A stretch of DNA of 64,000 nt from Enterococcus mundtii. Lineage in GTDB: Bacteria > Bacillota > Bacilli > Lactobacillales > Enterococcaceae. The DNA lies in NCBI RefSeq assembly GCF_013394305.1, contig NZ_AP019810.1, positions 3,005,001 through 3,069,000 on the forward strand, in the 5' to 3' direction. Positions 7,777 through 17,700 of this stretch are shown piece by piece (within the stretch, counting starts at the first letter, position 1; each line of letters begins with the position of its first letter). The translations under genes and the position numbers were made by a program. A model generated the notes under the pieces. The model did no database searches and was not told the DNA's origin. It worked only from the letters and a program-made list of their open reading frames with translations.

Positions 7777-9237
7777 GTGGAAGAGATTCTTGAACGATTA
7801 ATATCGAATGATTACAAAAAACGTGTCGTATTTATCTTGAATACTTTAGAAAGAAGAAAAAATGTGACCGTTCAATATCTTGCAAAAAGTCTCAAAGTAA
7901 CTAGAAGAACGATTACCAATGATTTAAAAACGATTCAAGATGAATTTTCCGACACAATTGAAATATTGACTTCCTATAAAGGGGTCAGCATGTTTGTATT
8001 GAACCATTTTAAATTATTCGAGAAAAAAAAATCTTATTACATGAATGAAGACTTAGTAAAAGTGACAACAAGTATCCTTACAGGTGAACTGAAGCAGGTG
8101 ATCGATTGGAGCTGGGAATTACATTACTGTGAGAAAACAGTGATCCAAAAAATGCGAAAGCTAAAGAAAATCTGCCATCAATATGGTTTGAATTTAAAAC
8201 TTTCACCGGTTGAATTTTTAGGGAAGGAGATCAGAATCAGAAAACTGTTTATTGATCTTTACATTAAATCAGCTTATCTAGAGATCGAAGATTATTGCCC
8301 CTATAAAAATGAAATGGAAGAAATAACCAAAATCGTTTTGGCGTTATGTTCGGATGTTTCCCAATCAATCACAAAGAAAATACTTGCTTTAACTTTTATC
8401 CGGTTTGGAAAAGATAAATTATATATCCAGTCGCGATTGTTAGATTGGTTTAGAAACAATCCCTTAACGAATCAATTATTCGTTGAATTTATTCAATTAG
8501 ATTGTTTCAAGACCTATTCTAAAGAAGTCATTTTTGAAGAATGTTGTTTTATAGCTTGTATGATCCATTTACATGAATGTTATTACACAGAGATAGAAAA
8601 ACACAATAAAGGATTTGCAGAATACTTTGGTTTTTCCGAGACAGTCAAACATTTAGTTTTAGATCTCAAGAGTGTTCTCGGGAATCGGATCCAAGTTGAT
8701 AATGAGCAACTGTATTCAATTGTCAATTGCTTTTTATTTCAAGAGAAAATCAAACAGGAACTTGAAATTGATTTTTCATATAACGATGAAGAATCGGCGA
8801 TGTTGATTGATTCAATCAACCGGCGACTATATAAAGAAATGAATACAGTCATCAAAAAAAATAAAGCGATCCAAAAGAATTTCCTTCAAAAAAGATGTGC
8901 TTCGTCATTTACTTCTGACTTATTACTTTTCTTATATACGAACAAGGCATGTGAAGTTTTAAGTACAGTTGTTGTTGCATTGAAACGAGGATTTTTAACG
9001 GATTTTGCATTAAATGAAATTATTGAAAGATATCTACACACCAGAGCAAGTATCATGTACCAGGAACAATTGGAAACCATTGAAAATCCACTTGATGTAG
9101 ATATCTTAGTGACAAATATTCTACCATTTCCGTATCAAGTTGGGGATAAAACCAAAATGTTTTATCTACCAGAAAAAGCAGATATTGACCGAACGATGGA
9201 CGTCGTTTCAGATTTGCTTGTTACGGATTTTAGATAA
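7777..9237 (+). CDS. Mga-like regulator heading the type IV secretion cluster
   Basis: A 486-residue helix-turn-helix regulator, same general class as 4342-5838 but clearly divergent. The N-terminal HTH (about residues 28-52) has VTVQYLAKSLKVTRRTITNDLKTI; a second DNA-binding region is likely near 105-135. The rest is a long helical Mga-type body without metal or enzyme motifs. The GTG start follows AAAGGGGGAAGG. Its stop lies 35 bases before the TTG of virD4 with no terminator between, so it is probably part of, or drives, the downstream 19-kb unit. That it controls the cluster is inferred from position. It could respond to a PTS or nutrient signal as in the family. Confidence 0.78.
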   Translation: MEEILERLISNDYKKRVVFILNTLERRKNVTVQYLAKSLKVTRRTITNDLKTIQDEFSDTIEILTSYKGVSMFVLNHFKLFEKKKSYYMNEDLVKVTTSILTGELKQVIDWSWELHYCEKTVIQKMRKLKKICHQYGLNLKLSPVEFLGKEIRIRKLFIDLYIKSAYLEIEDYCPYKNEMEEITKIVLALCSDVSQSITKKILALTFIRFGKDKLYIQSRLLDWFRNNPLTNQLFVEFIQLDCFKTYSKEVIFEECCFIACMIHLHECYYTEIEKHNKGFAEYFGFSETVKHLVLDLKSVLGNRIQVDNEQLYSIVNCFLFQEKIKQELEIDFSYNDEESAMLIDSINRRLYKEMNTVIKKNKAIQKNFLQKRCASSFTSDLLLFLYTNKACEVLSTVVVALKRGFLTDFALNEIIERYLHTRASIMYQEQLETIENPLDVDILVTNILPFPYQVGDKTKMFYLPEKADIDRTMDVVSDLLVTDFR

Positions 9238-9272
9238 TAAAAAAGATAACTTATGTCGTTTAGGAGGACAAG

Positions 9273-11012
9273 TTGAAAAACTCAAAGACTTGGTATTATA
9301 AATTACTTTTACTATTTTTATTTCTTGTATTCGCGTATACGGCAAATCGGACCATCCTAATTTACGAGAATTTCCGACAACAGACAGAAGATATCGCACA
9401 AGTCTTGGTTCGCACAATCGACCAATTGGGACTAGAAGTTAGTCGCTTTGAGTTTGATTTTAGCTATAGTATAGCAAGTATCATTGGTACATTTACAATC
9501 GTGGGGGGGCTTGCTCTTGGTATCTTGTATCACTCAGGCATGCCGAAACATACAGAGTTTGAATACGGAAGTGCCAGATGGGGCAACAAAAAAGACATAA
9601 AGCCGATGATGGATAAAAAAAAAGACAACAATATCATTCTCACAAAAAGTGAATCGCTGTCTATGTCTGGTCGTATGAAGATCACTAAGTCTAATAACTT
9701 TAATCGGAATAAGAATGTTATCGTAGTAGGAGGAGCTGGATCAGGGAAAACAAGGTTCTATGTAAAACCTAATTTGATGCAACTACATTCTTCCTATGTC
9801 GTCAGTGATTCTAAAGGACTCTTGTTAAGCGAAACAGCAACGATGTTTAAAGAGGCCGGATATGAAATCAAGGTTTTTGACTTGATCACGCGGGAAAATA
9901 CAGACTACTATAATCCTTTTACTTACATCCGTACTGAAGACGATATTTTAAAAGTCGTCAACAACTTGATCAAAAACACTTCAGATCCAGAAAAAAAGGG
10001 TGGCGATGATTTTTGGGAGAAAGCTGAGACAGCCTTATTGATGGCTACATTCAGTTATCTTTTGCAAGAAGTTGATGAAGAAGATCAAACATTGACGAAT
10101 GTCGTTGAAATGGTCCGCTTAGCAAACTGTCCAGAGGATGTGCCAGATTATGTTTCCCCACTAGATGTGATTTTCAATGAACTTGAAGAAAAAGATCCTA
10201 CCAACTTTGCAGTCGCGCAATACAAAATTTTCAAATTAGCGGGGGATCGCACCGCAAAAAGTATTTTAGTCAGCTTAGGAGTACGATTATCACCTTTTGA
10301 TATTCCGAATATCAAAAAAATCGTGAGTAAAGATACGTTAGCATTAGACACGGTTGGGGACAAGAAAACGATTATCTATATTTTATTATCAGATACAGAT
10401 ACAAGTTTCAATTTCTTAGCAAGTATGCTGTACCAACAATTATTCGATAGCTTAGTTTACAAAGCAGACAATGTCTATAAAGGTCGTCTACCACATCACG
10501 TGCGATGTGTCTTAGATGAATTTGCCAATATTGGACAAATTCCAGACTTTGAAAAAGTGATTTCCGTGATTCGAAGTCGCGAAATATCGGTCAATGTAAT
10601 CTTACAAAACATTAGTCAGCTTAAAAATTTGTATAAAGATACTTGGGAAACAATCATCGGGACCAGTGACGTATTTCTGTATTTAGGTGGGATGGAGTTA
10701 AGCACGCATGAGTATATCTCCAAATTACTAGGAAAGAAAACGATCCAGCATAAGAATATCAGTATCACCAAAGGTAGTAATGGGAACTACAGTGAGAACT
10801 ATCAAAAAATGGGTCGAAATTTATTGGATGTAGATGAAGTGGCGAACCTGAGTGGAACAAAAGCGATTTTAAAGATTCGTGGAATAGTTCCGTTTATCTC
10901 AGAAAAATATGATATTACCAAACACAAAAATTATAAAAAACTCGGTGATGTGACTCCAGAAAATTGGTACGAACGAAATCAATCACCGAAAAACGAAGAG
11001 GAGAATAAATAG
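9273..11012 (+). CDS. virD4: VirD4/TraG-family type IV coupling protein
   Basis: A 579-residue membrane ATPase that hands substrates (DNA or protein) to a type IV secretion channel. Two N-terminal transmembrane helices (about 8-30 and 65-88) precede the cytoplasmic ATPase. Walker A is GGAGSGKT (153-160). Walker B is CVLDEFANIG (Asp415, Glu416), the classic TraG/VirD4 signature. Full family length, no frameshift. The TTG start is supported by AGGAGGA four bases upstream. The next gene starts 2 bases after the stop, so they are coupled. In conjugative elements this protein binds the relaxase; no relaxase is visible in this window, leaving its substrate open. Confidence 0.93.
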   Translation: MKNSKTWYYKLLLLFLFLVFAYTANRTILIYENFRQQTEDIAQVLVRTIDQLGLEVSRFEFDFSYSIASIIGTFTIVGGLALGILYHSGMPKHTEFEYGSARWGNKKDIKPMMDKKKDNNIILTKSESLSMSGRMKITKSNNFNRNKNVIVVGGAGSGKTRFYVKPNLMQLHSSYVVSDSKGLLLSETATMFKEAGYEIKVFDLITRENTDYYNPFTYIRTEDDILKVVNNLIKNTSDPEKKGGDDFWEKAETALLMATFSYLLQEVDEEDQTLTNVVEMVRLANCPEDVPDYVSPLDVIFNELEEKDPTNFAVAQYKIFKLAGDRTAKSILVSLGVRLSPFDIPNIKKIVSKDTLALDTVGDKKTIIYILLSDTDTSFNFLASMLYQQLFDSLVYKADNVYKGRLPHHVRCVLDEFANIGQIPDFEKVISVIRSREISVNVILQNISQLKNLYKDTWETIIGTSDVFLYLGGMELSTHEYISKLLGKKTIQHKNISITKGSNGNYSENYQKMGRNLLDVDEVANLSGTKAILKIRGIVPFISEKYDITKHKNYKKLGDVTPENWYERNQSPKNEEENK

Positions 11013-11014
11013 AA

Positions 11015-11251
11015 ATGAACAATAACCAACAATTATTACAGGATGTATTTAACTTGATTTCAAGATTTACGATGGTTGGCGGAGGATTATGGATTATTTG
11101 GGGAACTGTCATCCTAGCTGGTGCGTTAAAAGATAAAAATGGTCCACAGTTACAACAAGGGATTTGGCAAGTGGTCGGCGGTGCCTTGATTTTAGTAGCC
11201 GCAGTTTGGTTCGTAACTGCATTTGATGTTGGTTCACTTTTAAGTAGATAA
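11015..11251 (+). CDS. Maff2/VirB2-like small membrane protein
   Basis: A 78-residue protein with two transmembrane helices (about 17-36 and 50-69) joined by a short polar loop (ALKDKNGPQLQQG). Size, topology, the FTMVGGGLWIIWG segment and its place between virD4 and the VirB6-like gene match the Maff2-type proteins of Tn1549/CTn-like T4SS loci, which are thought to play a VirB2-like pilin or channel role. GAGGAG precedes the ATG. No signal peptidase site is obvious. The pilin role is inferred from synteny. Confidence 0.75.
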   Translation: MNNNQQLLQDVFNLISRFTMVGGGLWIIWGTVILAGALKDKNGPQLQQGIWQVVGGALILVAAVWFVTAFDVGSLLSR

Positions 11252-11279
11252 AAGATTTTAATAGAAAGAAGGTGAATCA

Positions 11280-12104
11280 GTGCGCGCAGCGATAATGATG
11301 CTTTTCACCCAGATGATGGGGTACTTGAATGGTGAAAATATTGCAAATACCTTAAGTTTGGGATTACAAGAATATATGGCTTCTGCCTATAGAGTAGCAG
11401 GAGAGATCCAACAAACGATAATAGCTCCAGTAGCTTTTTCCATACTAGCGGTATTTATCTTATTTGAGTTTCAAAAAATTTCTTTAAAAGTAGAGAATGC
11501 TGGTGGTGCTCCTACTTTGGGATTTGAAATGATCATGAAAGCCTTTGTGAAATTTATTATTTGCTATATTGTCATCTTAAGAATTCAAGTGATCCTTGAT
11601 GCTATTGTCGCATTAGGATCGATGTTAGCTGGACAAATACTGGCATACAATAGAACCGATCTTTTAGACTCTTATTACAATGTTGTGGATTCAGTCGTAC
11701 AAAGCCTTTCGTGGTGGGAAGTAATGGTCGTATTAATGATCTTTGTCGTTCTATTCCTTGTTTCTTTAGTTGTAGGGGTTTTTATCCATGTTATCGTATA
11801 CCTGAGGTTTTTTGAGTTATATATCTTTAGTGCGATTGCTCCTATTTCAATGGCGGCATTACCTAATCAAGAATTTTCAACTATGGCAAAAGGATTTTTC
11901 AAGAATTTTGCCGCTTCCTCACTGCATGCTGTAATGATTGCATTAGTGTTGACCATTTATCCTTTGATTTTCGTGAATTTTTTGGATAGTCATAGAAGAG
12001 GTATGTGGTCGTTGATTTTTGGTTTGACGATTTACATGATTGCTTTGATTTTTGCAATCAACAAAACGAAAGGATGGGCGAAGATGATTGTATCTGCCTC
12101 ATAG
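11280..12104 (+). CDS. VirB6/TrbL-like polytopic channel protein
   Basis: A 274-residue integral membrane protein with about six hydrophobic helices, the VirB6/TrbL/PrgH pattern of the inner-membrane channel of Gram-positive T4SS. Recognisable parts are an N-terminal amphipathic region, the helix pair near 50-110, and the conserved FFELYIFSAIAPISMAALP stretch followed by a basic loop and C-terminal helices. The GTG start has AGAAAGAAGG upstream. It lies in the usual order before prgI and virB4. Sequence similarity within this family is low, so the call rests on topology, the IAPI motif and order. Confidence 0.82.
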   Translation: MRAAIMMLFTQMMGYLNGENIANTLSLGLQEYMASAYRVAGEIQQTIIAPVAFSILAVFILFEFQKISLKVENAGGAPTLGFEMIMKAFVKFIICYIVILRIQVILDAIVALGSMLAGQILAYNRTDLLDSYYNVVDSVVQSLSWWEVMVVLMIFVVLFLVSLVVGVFIHVIVYLRFFELYIFSAIAPISMAALPNQEFSTMAKGFFKNFAASSLHAVMIALVLTIYPLIFVNFLDSHRRGMWSLIFGLTIYMIALIFAINKTKGWAKMIVSAS

Positions 12105-12119
12105 AAAGGAGTAAAAGTG

Positions 12120-12470
12120 ATGGCAATTGAAGTAAAAGTCCATAAAGATGTACGCGAATATAAAGAGCGGATCGTAGCAGGCATGAGCGTACGGCAATTA
12201 GGCTTTCTGTCTGTCGCAGGGTTGACTAATATCGTGATCAGTTTTGTGTTTGTTCGTTTTTTTGGCTATTCCATGGACGTAATCAGTTGGTTGATGATTC
12301 TCGTTTCAATGCCAATCGTCGCTTTTGGGTGGCTAAAAAAAGAGGGACTGCCTTTTGAACGCTATTTGAAATACTTTTTTATTTACCATTTTGATCAAGG
12401 AGTAATTGTTTATGAAGAATCTGATACGTCCCAATTTCATGAAAGTGAATTTCAGACAAAACAAGAATAA
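12120..12470 (+). CDS. prgI: PrgI-family T4SS membrane protein (VirB3-like)
   Basis: A 116-residue protein with the PrgI/TcpE-like layout: a short cytoplasmic N-terminus (IEVKVHKDVREYKERIVAGMSVRQLGFL), then two transmembrane helices (about 32-52 and 56-74) and a basic/aromatic tail. PrgI acts next to the VirB4 ATPase at the channel, comparable to VirB3. The ATG at 12120 is preferred over the GTG three bases earlier because it sits 7 bases from AAGGAG. Its 3' end overlaps the VirB4 gene by 59 bases in another frame, which suggests translational coupling. Confidence 0.88.
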   Translation: MAIEVKVHKDVREYKERIVAGMSVRQLGFLSVAGLTNIVISFVFVRFFGYSMDVISWLMILVSMPIVAFGWLKKEGLPFERYLKYFFIYHFDQGVIVYEESDTSQFHESEFQTKQE

Positions 12471-14721
12471 GAAAAATATGCAAGAAGAAAAAAAATCTTT
12501 TTTACTTTTTGAAGAAATCTATGATAACGGTATTTGTCTAATTTCTGAGAATGAATACTCGATAACGATTAATATTGACGATATAAGTTATCAGCTTTGT
12601 TCCGAGGAACAACGTATGCAGAATTTTATTAAATATTGTGAGTTTTTAAATTCTTTAGAAGCTTCTATCGATTACAAAGTCACACTGGTAAAAAAGAAAA
12701 AAACAGTCGAAGAATTAACTCATGTGCTTTTTAAAGAAAAGAATGAACGTTATGATGATAAATACCGTCAAGAAATGAATGACTATCTAACAGCGAAAAT
12801 CAACGAAAAGAAGAATGCGTTTGAAAAGAAAATTTTTATTACCTTTACTCAAAAACATGAGAATCAGGAATTTGCTGAAAGAGAGTTGCTCTTGATTGCC
12901 GATCAAATGGATCTATTCGCTCGAAAAATTGGTTCTAGCATCCATATTTTAAAAGGGGAAGAACGCAAAGAATTGATCGGTCAAATCCTAAATAATGAGA
13001 ATCATACATTACTACCGAAACAAGTCGATCTTAAATTAGATAAACACCTGATCAGGATCGATGACAAACTAAATCAGACCCTCTATCTGAATGGTTATCC
13101 TGCCGAACTATCAGATGAATGCTTGACAGGACTTATGGAGATTGATGAGGAAATCACTCTTACAGTGAGTTGTAAACCGATACCGATGGCAAGTAGTTTC
13201 GATTTAGTAAAGACTAAAATGGCTTATATGGATCAGCAGAAAGTGGATGAGCAGCGTAAAGCCTTAAACAGTGGGTACGATTATGACATGCTACCATATG
13301 ATCTAACTTATTCTCTAGATGAAGCAAAAGAGCTTTTAGATTCATTACAAAGCAAAAGCCAGAAACTATTTGAAGTAACTGTGTTGATCAATTTCTACGC
13401 AGATAATCAGGATAAATTAAATAAGATCGCCAGTAAAATCAAGTCGGTAGGACGAAGATTTGGCTGCACGATCATTGAACTTGCTTATTTACAGAAGCTT
13501 GCTTTAAATACGAGTTTACCAATTGGAAAAAATCATGTTCCATTGAATCGATTATTAGCCACATCGGCGGTTGCTGCATTGATGCCATTCTCAATTTCTG
13601 AAATGCTCCATGAGAACGGAAATTATTATGGAATCAATTCAGTGACAAAAAATCTAACGATTCTTGATCGAAAGAAACTAATGGCACCAAATGGATTTGT
13701 CTTGGGGACACCAGGATCAGGTAAGAGTTTCTCTGTCAAACGAGAAATCGTTAATGTTTTACTTAGAAACAACAAAGATGAAGTGATCGTCATTGATCCT
13801 GAATCGGAATATCAGCATATTTGTTCAGAATTTGATGGTCAAATGGTTCGATTGGCTGGTAATTCAAACACCTGCATCAATCCAATGGATATCAATAGTA
13901 ACTATGGCGATGAGTCAGACCCAATCGCTTTAAAAACCCAGTTTTTGATTTCACTTTGTGAACTGATCACTGGAGGTATTTTAGGATTATCTTCCCAACA
14001 AAAAACAATCATCGACCGAGTATGCCGAAAAATTTACCAAGAACAGACGCAGTTACCGACATTAAAAAAGTTTTATATGGCGTTAAATGCACAGCCAGAA
14101 GAAGAAGCAAAGCAATTGGCGATTGAATTAGAACTTTACACAGAAGGTAGTCTAGCACTATTTTCTAAAAAAACAAACGTGGATCTGAATAAACGTTTGA
14201 TCATTTTTGACATCAAAGATTTAGGAAAACAACTCAAGCCGTTTGGAATGTTAGTTGTGTTAGATCAAATTTGGAACCGAATCACGTTGAATCGAGAATC
14301 AGGAATTCGTACATGGTTATATATTGATGAATTACAGTTACTCTTCACAAATGAGTATTCTGAAAATTATTTCTTTGAATTGTGGAGTAGGGCAAGAAAG
14401 TGGGGCGCTATACCGACGGGAATCACTCAAAATGTAGAGACGCTATTGCTTTCGGATCTAGCTAGAAGAATGCTTTCAAATAGTGACTTCGTTGTCATGT
14501 TCAATCAAGCAAAATCTGACCGCTCAGAATTGACTCGTTTATTTGATATATCGGAAGAGCAGGAGAAGTATGTATTAAATGGGAGTGAAGGTACTGGATT
14601 GATGGTGTTTGGAGACACGATCATCCCATTTGAAGACCGTCTTCCTAAAGAAACGAAGCTTTATCAAATTATGACGACTAAACCTGGTGAAGAGGTAAAG
14701 ACAAAGCAAGAATATGAATGA
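12412..14721 (+). CDS. virB4: VirB4/PrgJ-family T4SS ATPase
   Basis: A 769-residue hexameric ATPase that powers assembly and transport of the type IV channel. The N-terminal domain (about 20-400) contacts the membrane components. Walker A is GTPGSGKS (about 432-439) and Walker B is WLYIDELQLLF (near 640), followed by a RecA-like C-terminus with the VirB4 features ARKWGAIPTGITQN and NSDFVVMFNQ. Complete length. ATG 12412 has AAGGAG 10 bases upstream inside prgI; the TTG two codons earlier is rejected. It overlaps prgI by 59 bases and the next gene by 8 bases (ATGAATGA arrangement), so the three are tightly coupled. Confidence 0.95.
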   Translation: MKNLIRPNFMKVNFRQNKNKKNMQEEKKSFLLFEEIYDNGICLISENEYSITINIDDISYQLCSEEQRMQNFIKYCEFLNSLEASIDYKVTLVKKKKTVEELTHVLFKEKNERYDDKYRQEMNDYLTAKINEKKNAFEKKIFITFTQKHENQEFAERELLLIADQMDLFARKIGSSIHILKGEERKELIGQILNNENHTLLPKQVDLKLDKHLIRIDDKLNQTLYLNGYPAELSDECLTGLMEIDEEITLTVSCKPIPMASSFDLVKTKMAYMDQQKVDEQRKALNSGYDYDMLPYDLTYSLDEAKELLDSLQSKSQKLFEVTVLINFYADNQDKLNKIASKIKSVGRRFGCTIIELAYLQKLALNTSLPIGKNHVPLNRLLATSAVAALMPFSISEMLHENGNYYGINSVTKNLTILDRKKLMAPNGFVLGTPGSGKSFSVKREIVNVLLRNNKDEVIVIDPESEYQHICSEFDGQMVRLAGNSNTCINPMDINSNYGDESDPIALKTQFLISLCELITGGILGLSSQQKTIIDRVCRKIYQEQTQLPTLKKFYMALNAQPEEEAKQLAIELELYTEGSLALFSKKTNVDLNKRLIIFDIKDLGKQLKPFGMLVVLDQIWNRITLNRESGIRTWLYIDELQLLFTNEYSENYFFELWSRARKWGAIPTGITQNVETLLLSDLARRMLSNSDFVVMFNQAKSDRSELTRLFDISEEQEKYVLNGSEGTGLMVFGDTIIPFEDRLPKETKLYQIMTTKPGEEVKTKQEYE

Positions 14722-17700
14722 GACATACGATGGGAATAAACAAGAAAATAACAAACAACAAGATTTGTTATCGATCAAAATAAAACGTGTCAGTGCGAAT
14801 GAGCAAAACAAAAAAGCATTGAAGAAACGAATTCGATTCAAAAGACGTCAACAAAAGTTAGCGAGAAATAAAAGAGACAACTTACAGTTGAAAAATAGAA
14901 ATATTGTTGATTTCAAACAACGTATGGTGAATAATCAGTCAAGAAAAGATCCATTAAGTAAAGGCGTAACAAGCAAAAAAACGAACGACAGTGGTTTTAA
15001 AAAGCGCCATCTTATGACAAATAAAAAAAAGTTAAACAAAATAAACAGAAATAAAAAACATAGTACCACTAGAGAAAAGGCCTATTTCATAAAGAATAAA
15101 CATCGCTCACCTAAAGAAATCGATCATGCGCTTTTAGGAATAAAAAAAAGAAAAAGTTCAACTAATAATAGTAGGACGAATCAGCGAATTCAGCTCTCCT
15201 CTGAAAAAATCAACAAACAAAAGCTAGGATCAAAAAAATTTTATCATAAGAAACAAGAAAAGCTTGACAAAAATATTCTCAATCTAGCTGGAATAAAGAA
15301 TACACTTACTGCGACTAAACAGACCAGAACTAAGAAGCTTGAAGAGAAACTATTCGGCATCAAAGACAAACTTGAACGTAAACATCAAGTATTAAGTAAC
15401 TCCAACAAAATCAAACGATTAAAAAAGCAAACGAAGATTCCATCGAAAAAGAAATTCAAACCCAAACTGAAAAAAAATCTGGCACAAGCAGCAATAGATA
15501 CAGTGGGCAGGAACAAAGAAGGCGAATTAAATATTCTTGGGGTTCTTTTAGTCTTATTGATTATTCTCAAACTGATCCTTATGTTATTGTCCGTCAAAGT
15601 GATGATGATCTTGGCGGTCGTGATTGTCGTGATCGTCGTGATTATCGCTATCTTTAATTTTATCGCTAGTATATTTACCATAAAAACAGAAGATATGGCA
15701 TTAGCAGAGGCATATGAGCATGTCACATTTTTGGATGCCAGAATGAATAAAGAAGTACAACAGGTTTTTGAAGATTTTTCAGAAAATTCTGAAATTGAAG
15801 AAGTTTATTTCGTTGTAAATGGTGTGGCAAGACCAGATAATAATTTTTTGTATAGTTCTGATGCAGATACTTATCTTTATTATTTAAATGCAAAATACGA
15901 AAACTATGATATCGAACAACGAATTTCAGCAGACAGTAATCTTTTTGGTGCAACGAGAGTCCGTGGAGAAGTAGAAGGAATCCATAGATATACCTTTAGT
16001 TACACGACAGAAATCGAAACAAGAGAAGTTCCGATCATTTATCCAGAAGAAGATGATGGAACTGAGGAAGGACCAGAAGAATCAGAAGACGATAGTGGAA
16101 CTGAGGAAGGACCAGAAGAATCAGAAGACGATAGTGGAACTGAGGAAGGACCAGAAGAATCAGAAGACGATAGTGGAACTGAGGAAGCACCAGAAGAATC
16201 AGAAGACGATAGTGGAACTGAGGAAGGACCAGAAGAATCAGAAGACGATAGTGGAACTGAGGAAGCACCAGAAGAATCAGAAGACGATAGTGGAACTGAG
16301 GAAGCACCAGAAGAATCAGAAGACGATAGTGAAACTGAGGAAGCACCAGAAGAATCAGAAGACGATAGTGAAACCGAGGAAACATCAGAAGAAGACGATG
16401 AAACCTCGGAAGAAACAAACGATTTAGAAGAAGAAATCGAAGAATCAGAGAATGAAGAGGAAGGCTCAACATATGAGTCGCAAATAAATAGAAATCCAAG
16501 TGACGAACAACCAGATCCACCTATCGATGAAGATCGGCCAACTCATCGAACAATCAAAGTGGCATTGATCAATATTGAAATCAAAACAATCAGTCAGTTT
16601 ATTGATGAAAATTCAGACACTCTCTCAGAAGAAGAACTAGATAAGTTTGGTCCGATCCAGGAATTAGATCGTTTTGAAAATAAAGTATTTTTACAAAGTC
16701 CTTTTGGTATGAATCAAGATGCCATCGTTGTTGAAAAATATGGCTATCGTGGATTAAATGAAAGAAATAAACACAATTATATTGAATTACTAGCTGAAGC
16801 TGGTACATCAGTTTATGGACTTGACAATTCTGGCTCAGGAAGAGTTCATGCAGTTGGGAATAATTCTGTTACTATCAATACTTCTTTAAATAAAAGGGTT
16901 GTTTTATCTCCATTAAAAAATATCAAAGTGAGAAATAGAGATTGGGTCGATGCCGATACACTGATAGGAGAAACGACTGGAAATTTGAGGGTTGAAGTTA
17001 TTGAACGTCGAACCCTTCGGCCAAATCGCAATATTTATCCGTCTGCTTATATTTTTGATTTAATATTTCAATATCCGTCTGAGATAGATGGATTCACCAA
17101 TAATTCGTCAAGATCAATTTCAGGAAGTCTTAAGAATCCAGGACAAATGATTTTACAATGGGAACATCTTGTTCGAGAAGCCTGTGAAAAGTATGGGATT
17201 CCAGAATATGTCAATATGATCTTGGCAATCATCCGAGTAGAGTCTGGTGGGGATGCAGAAAGATTTCCTGATATTATGCAAGCTAGTGAATCACAAGGTT
17301 TAGCTCCTAATACAATCGAGGATCCAGAATTATCAATTGATCGAGGAACTCACTATTTTTCCCAGTTATTAGGTAAAGCGAGAACCTTACATCTTGATGA
17401 TCGTGCGGCTCTTCAAGCCTATAACTACGGAGAAGACTTTTTAAATTGGTTAGCAACTACCAATAAACAATATAGCTTTCTACATGCAGAGCTATATGCA
17501 AGAAAAAAAAGCAACAGACAAATCGTTCGTTATACTCATCCCGTAGCTGTAGCCCATGGATTTTCCTGGCGATATGCTTACGGAAATATGTTCTATGTAC
17601 CTATTGTTACCAATTATCTCTGGCTCGAAAACTCAAGATTTCTTGAGACTGCGATCAATGAGATTGGTACTTTTCATGGTGATAAGTATTGGAGATGGTA

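Noticed and set aside
16035-16520. Open frames on both strands across the 39-bp repeat
   Set aside because: Repeat of a stop-free unit keeps several frames open. Only the frame encoding GTEEGPEESEDDS is continuous with the SLT/CHAP protein.
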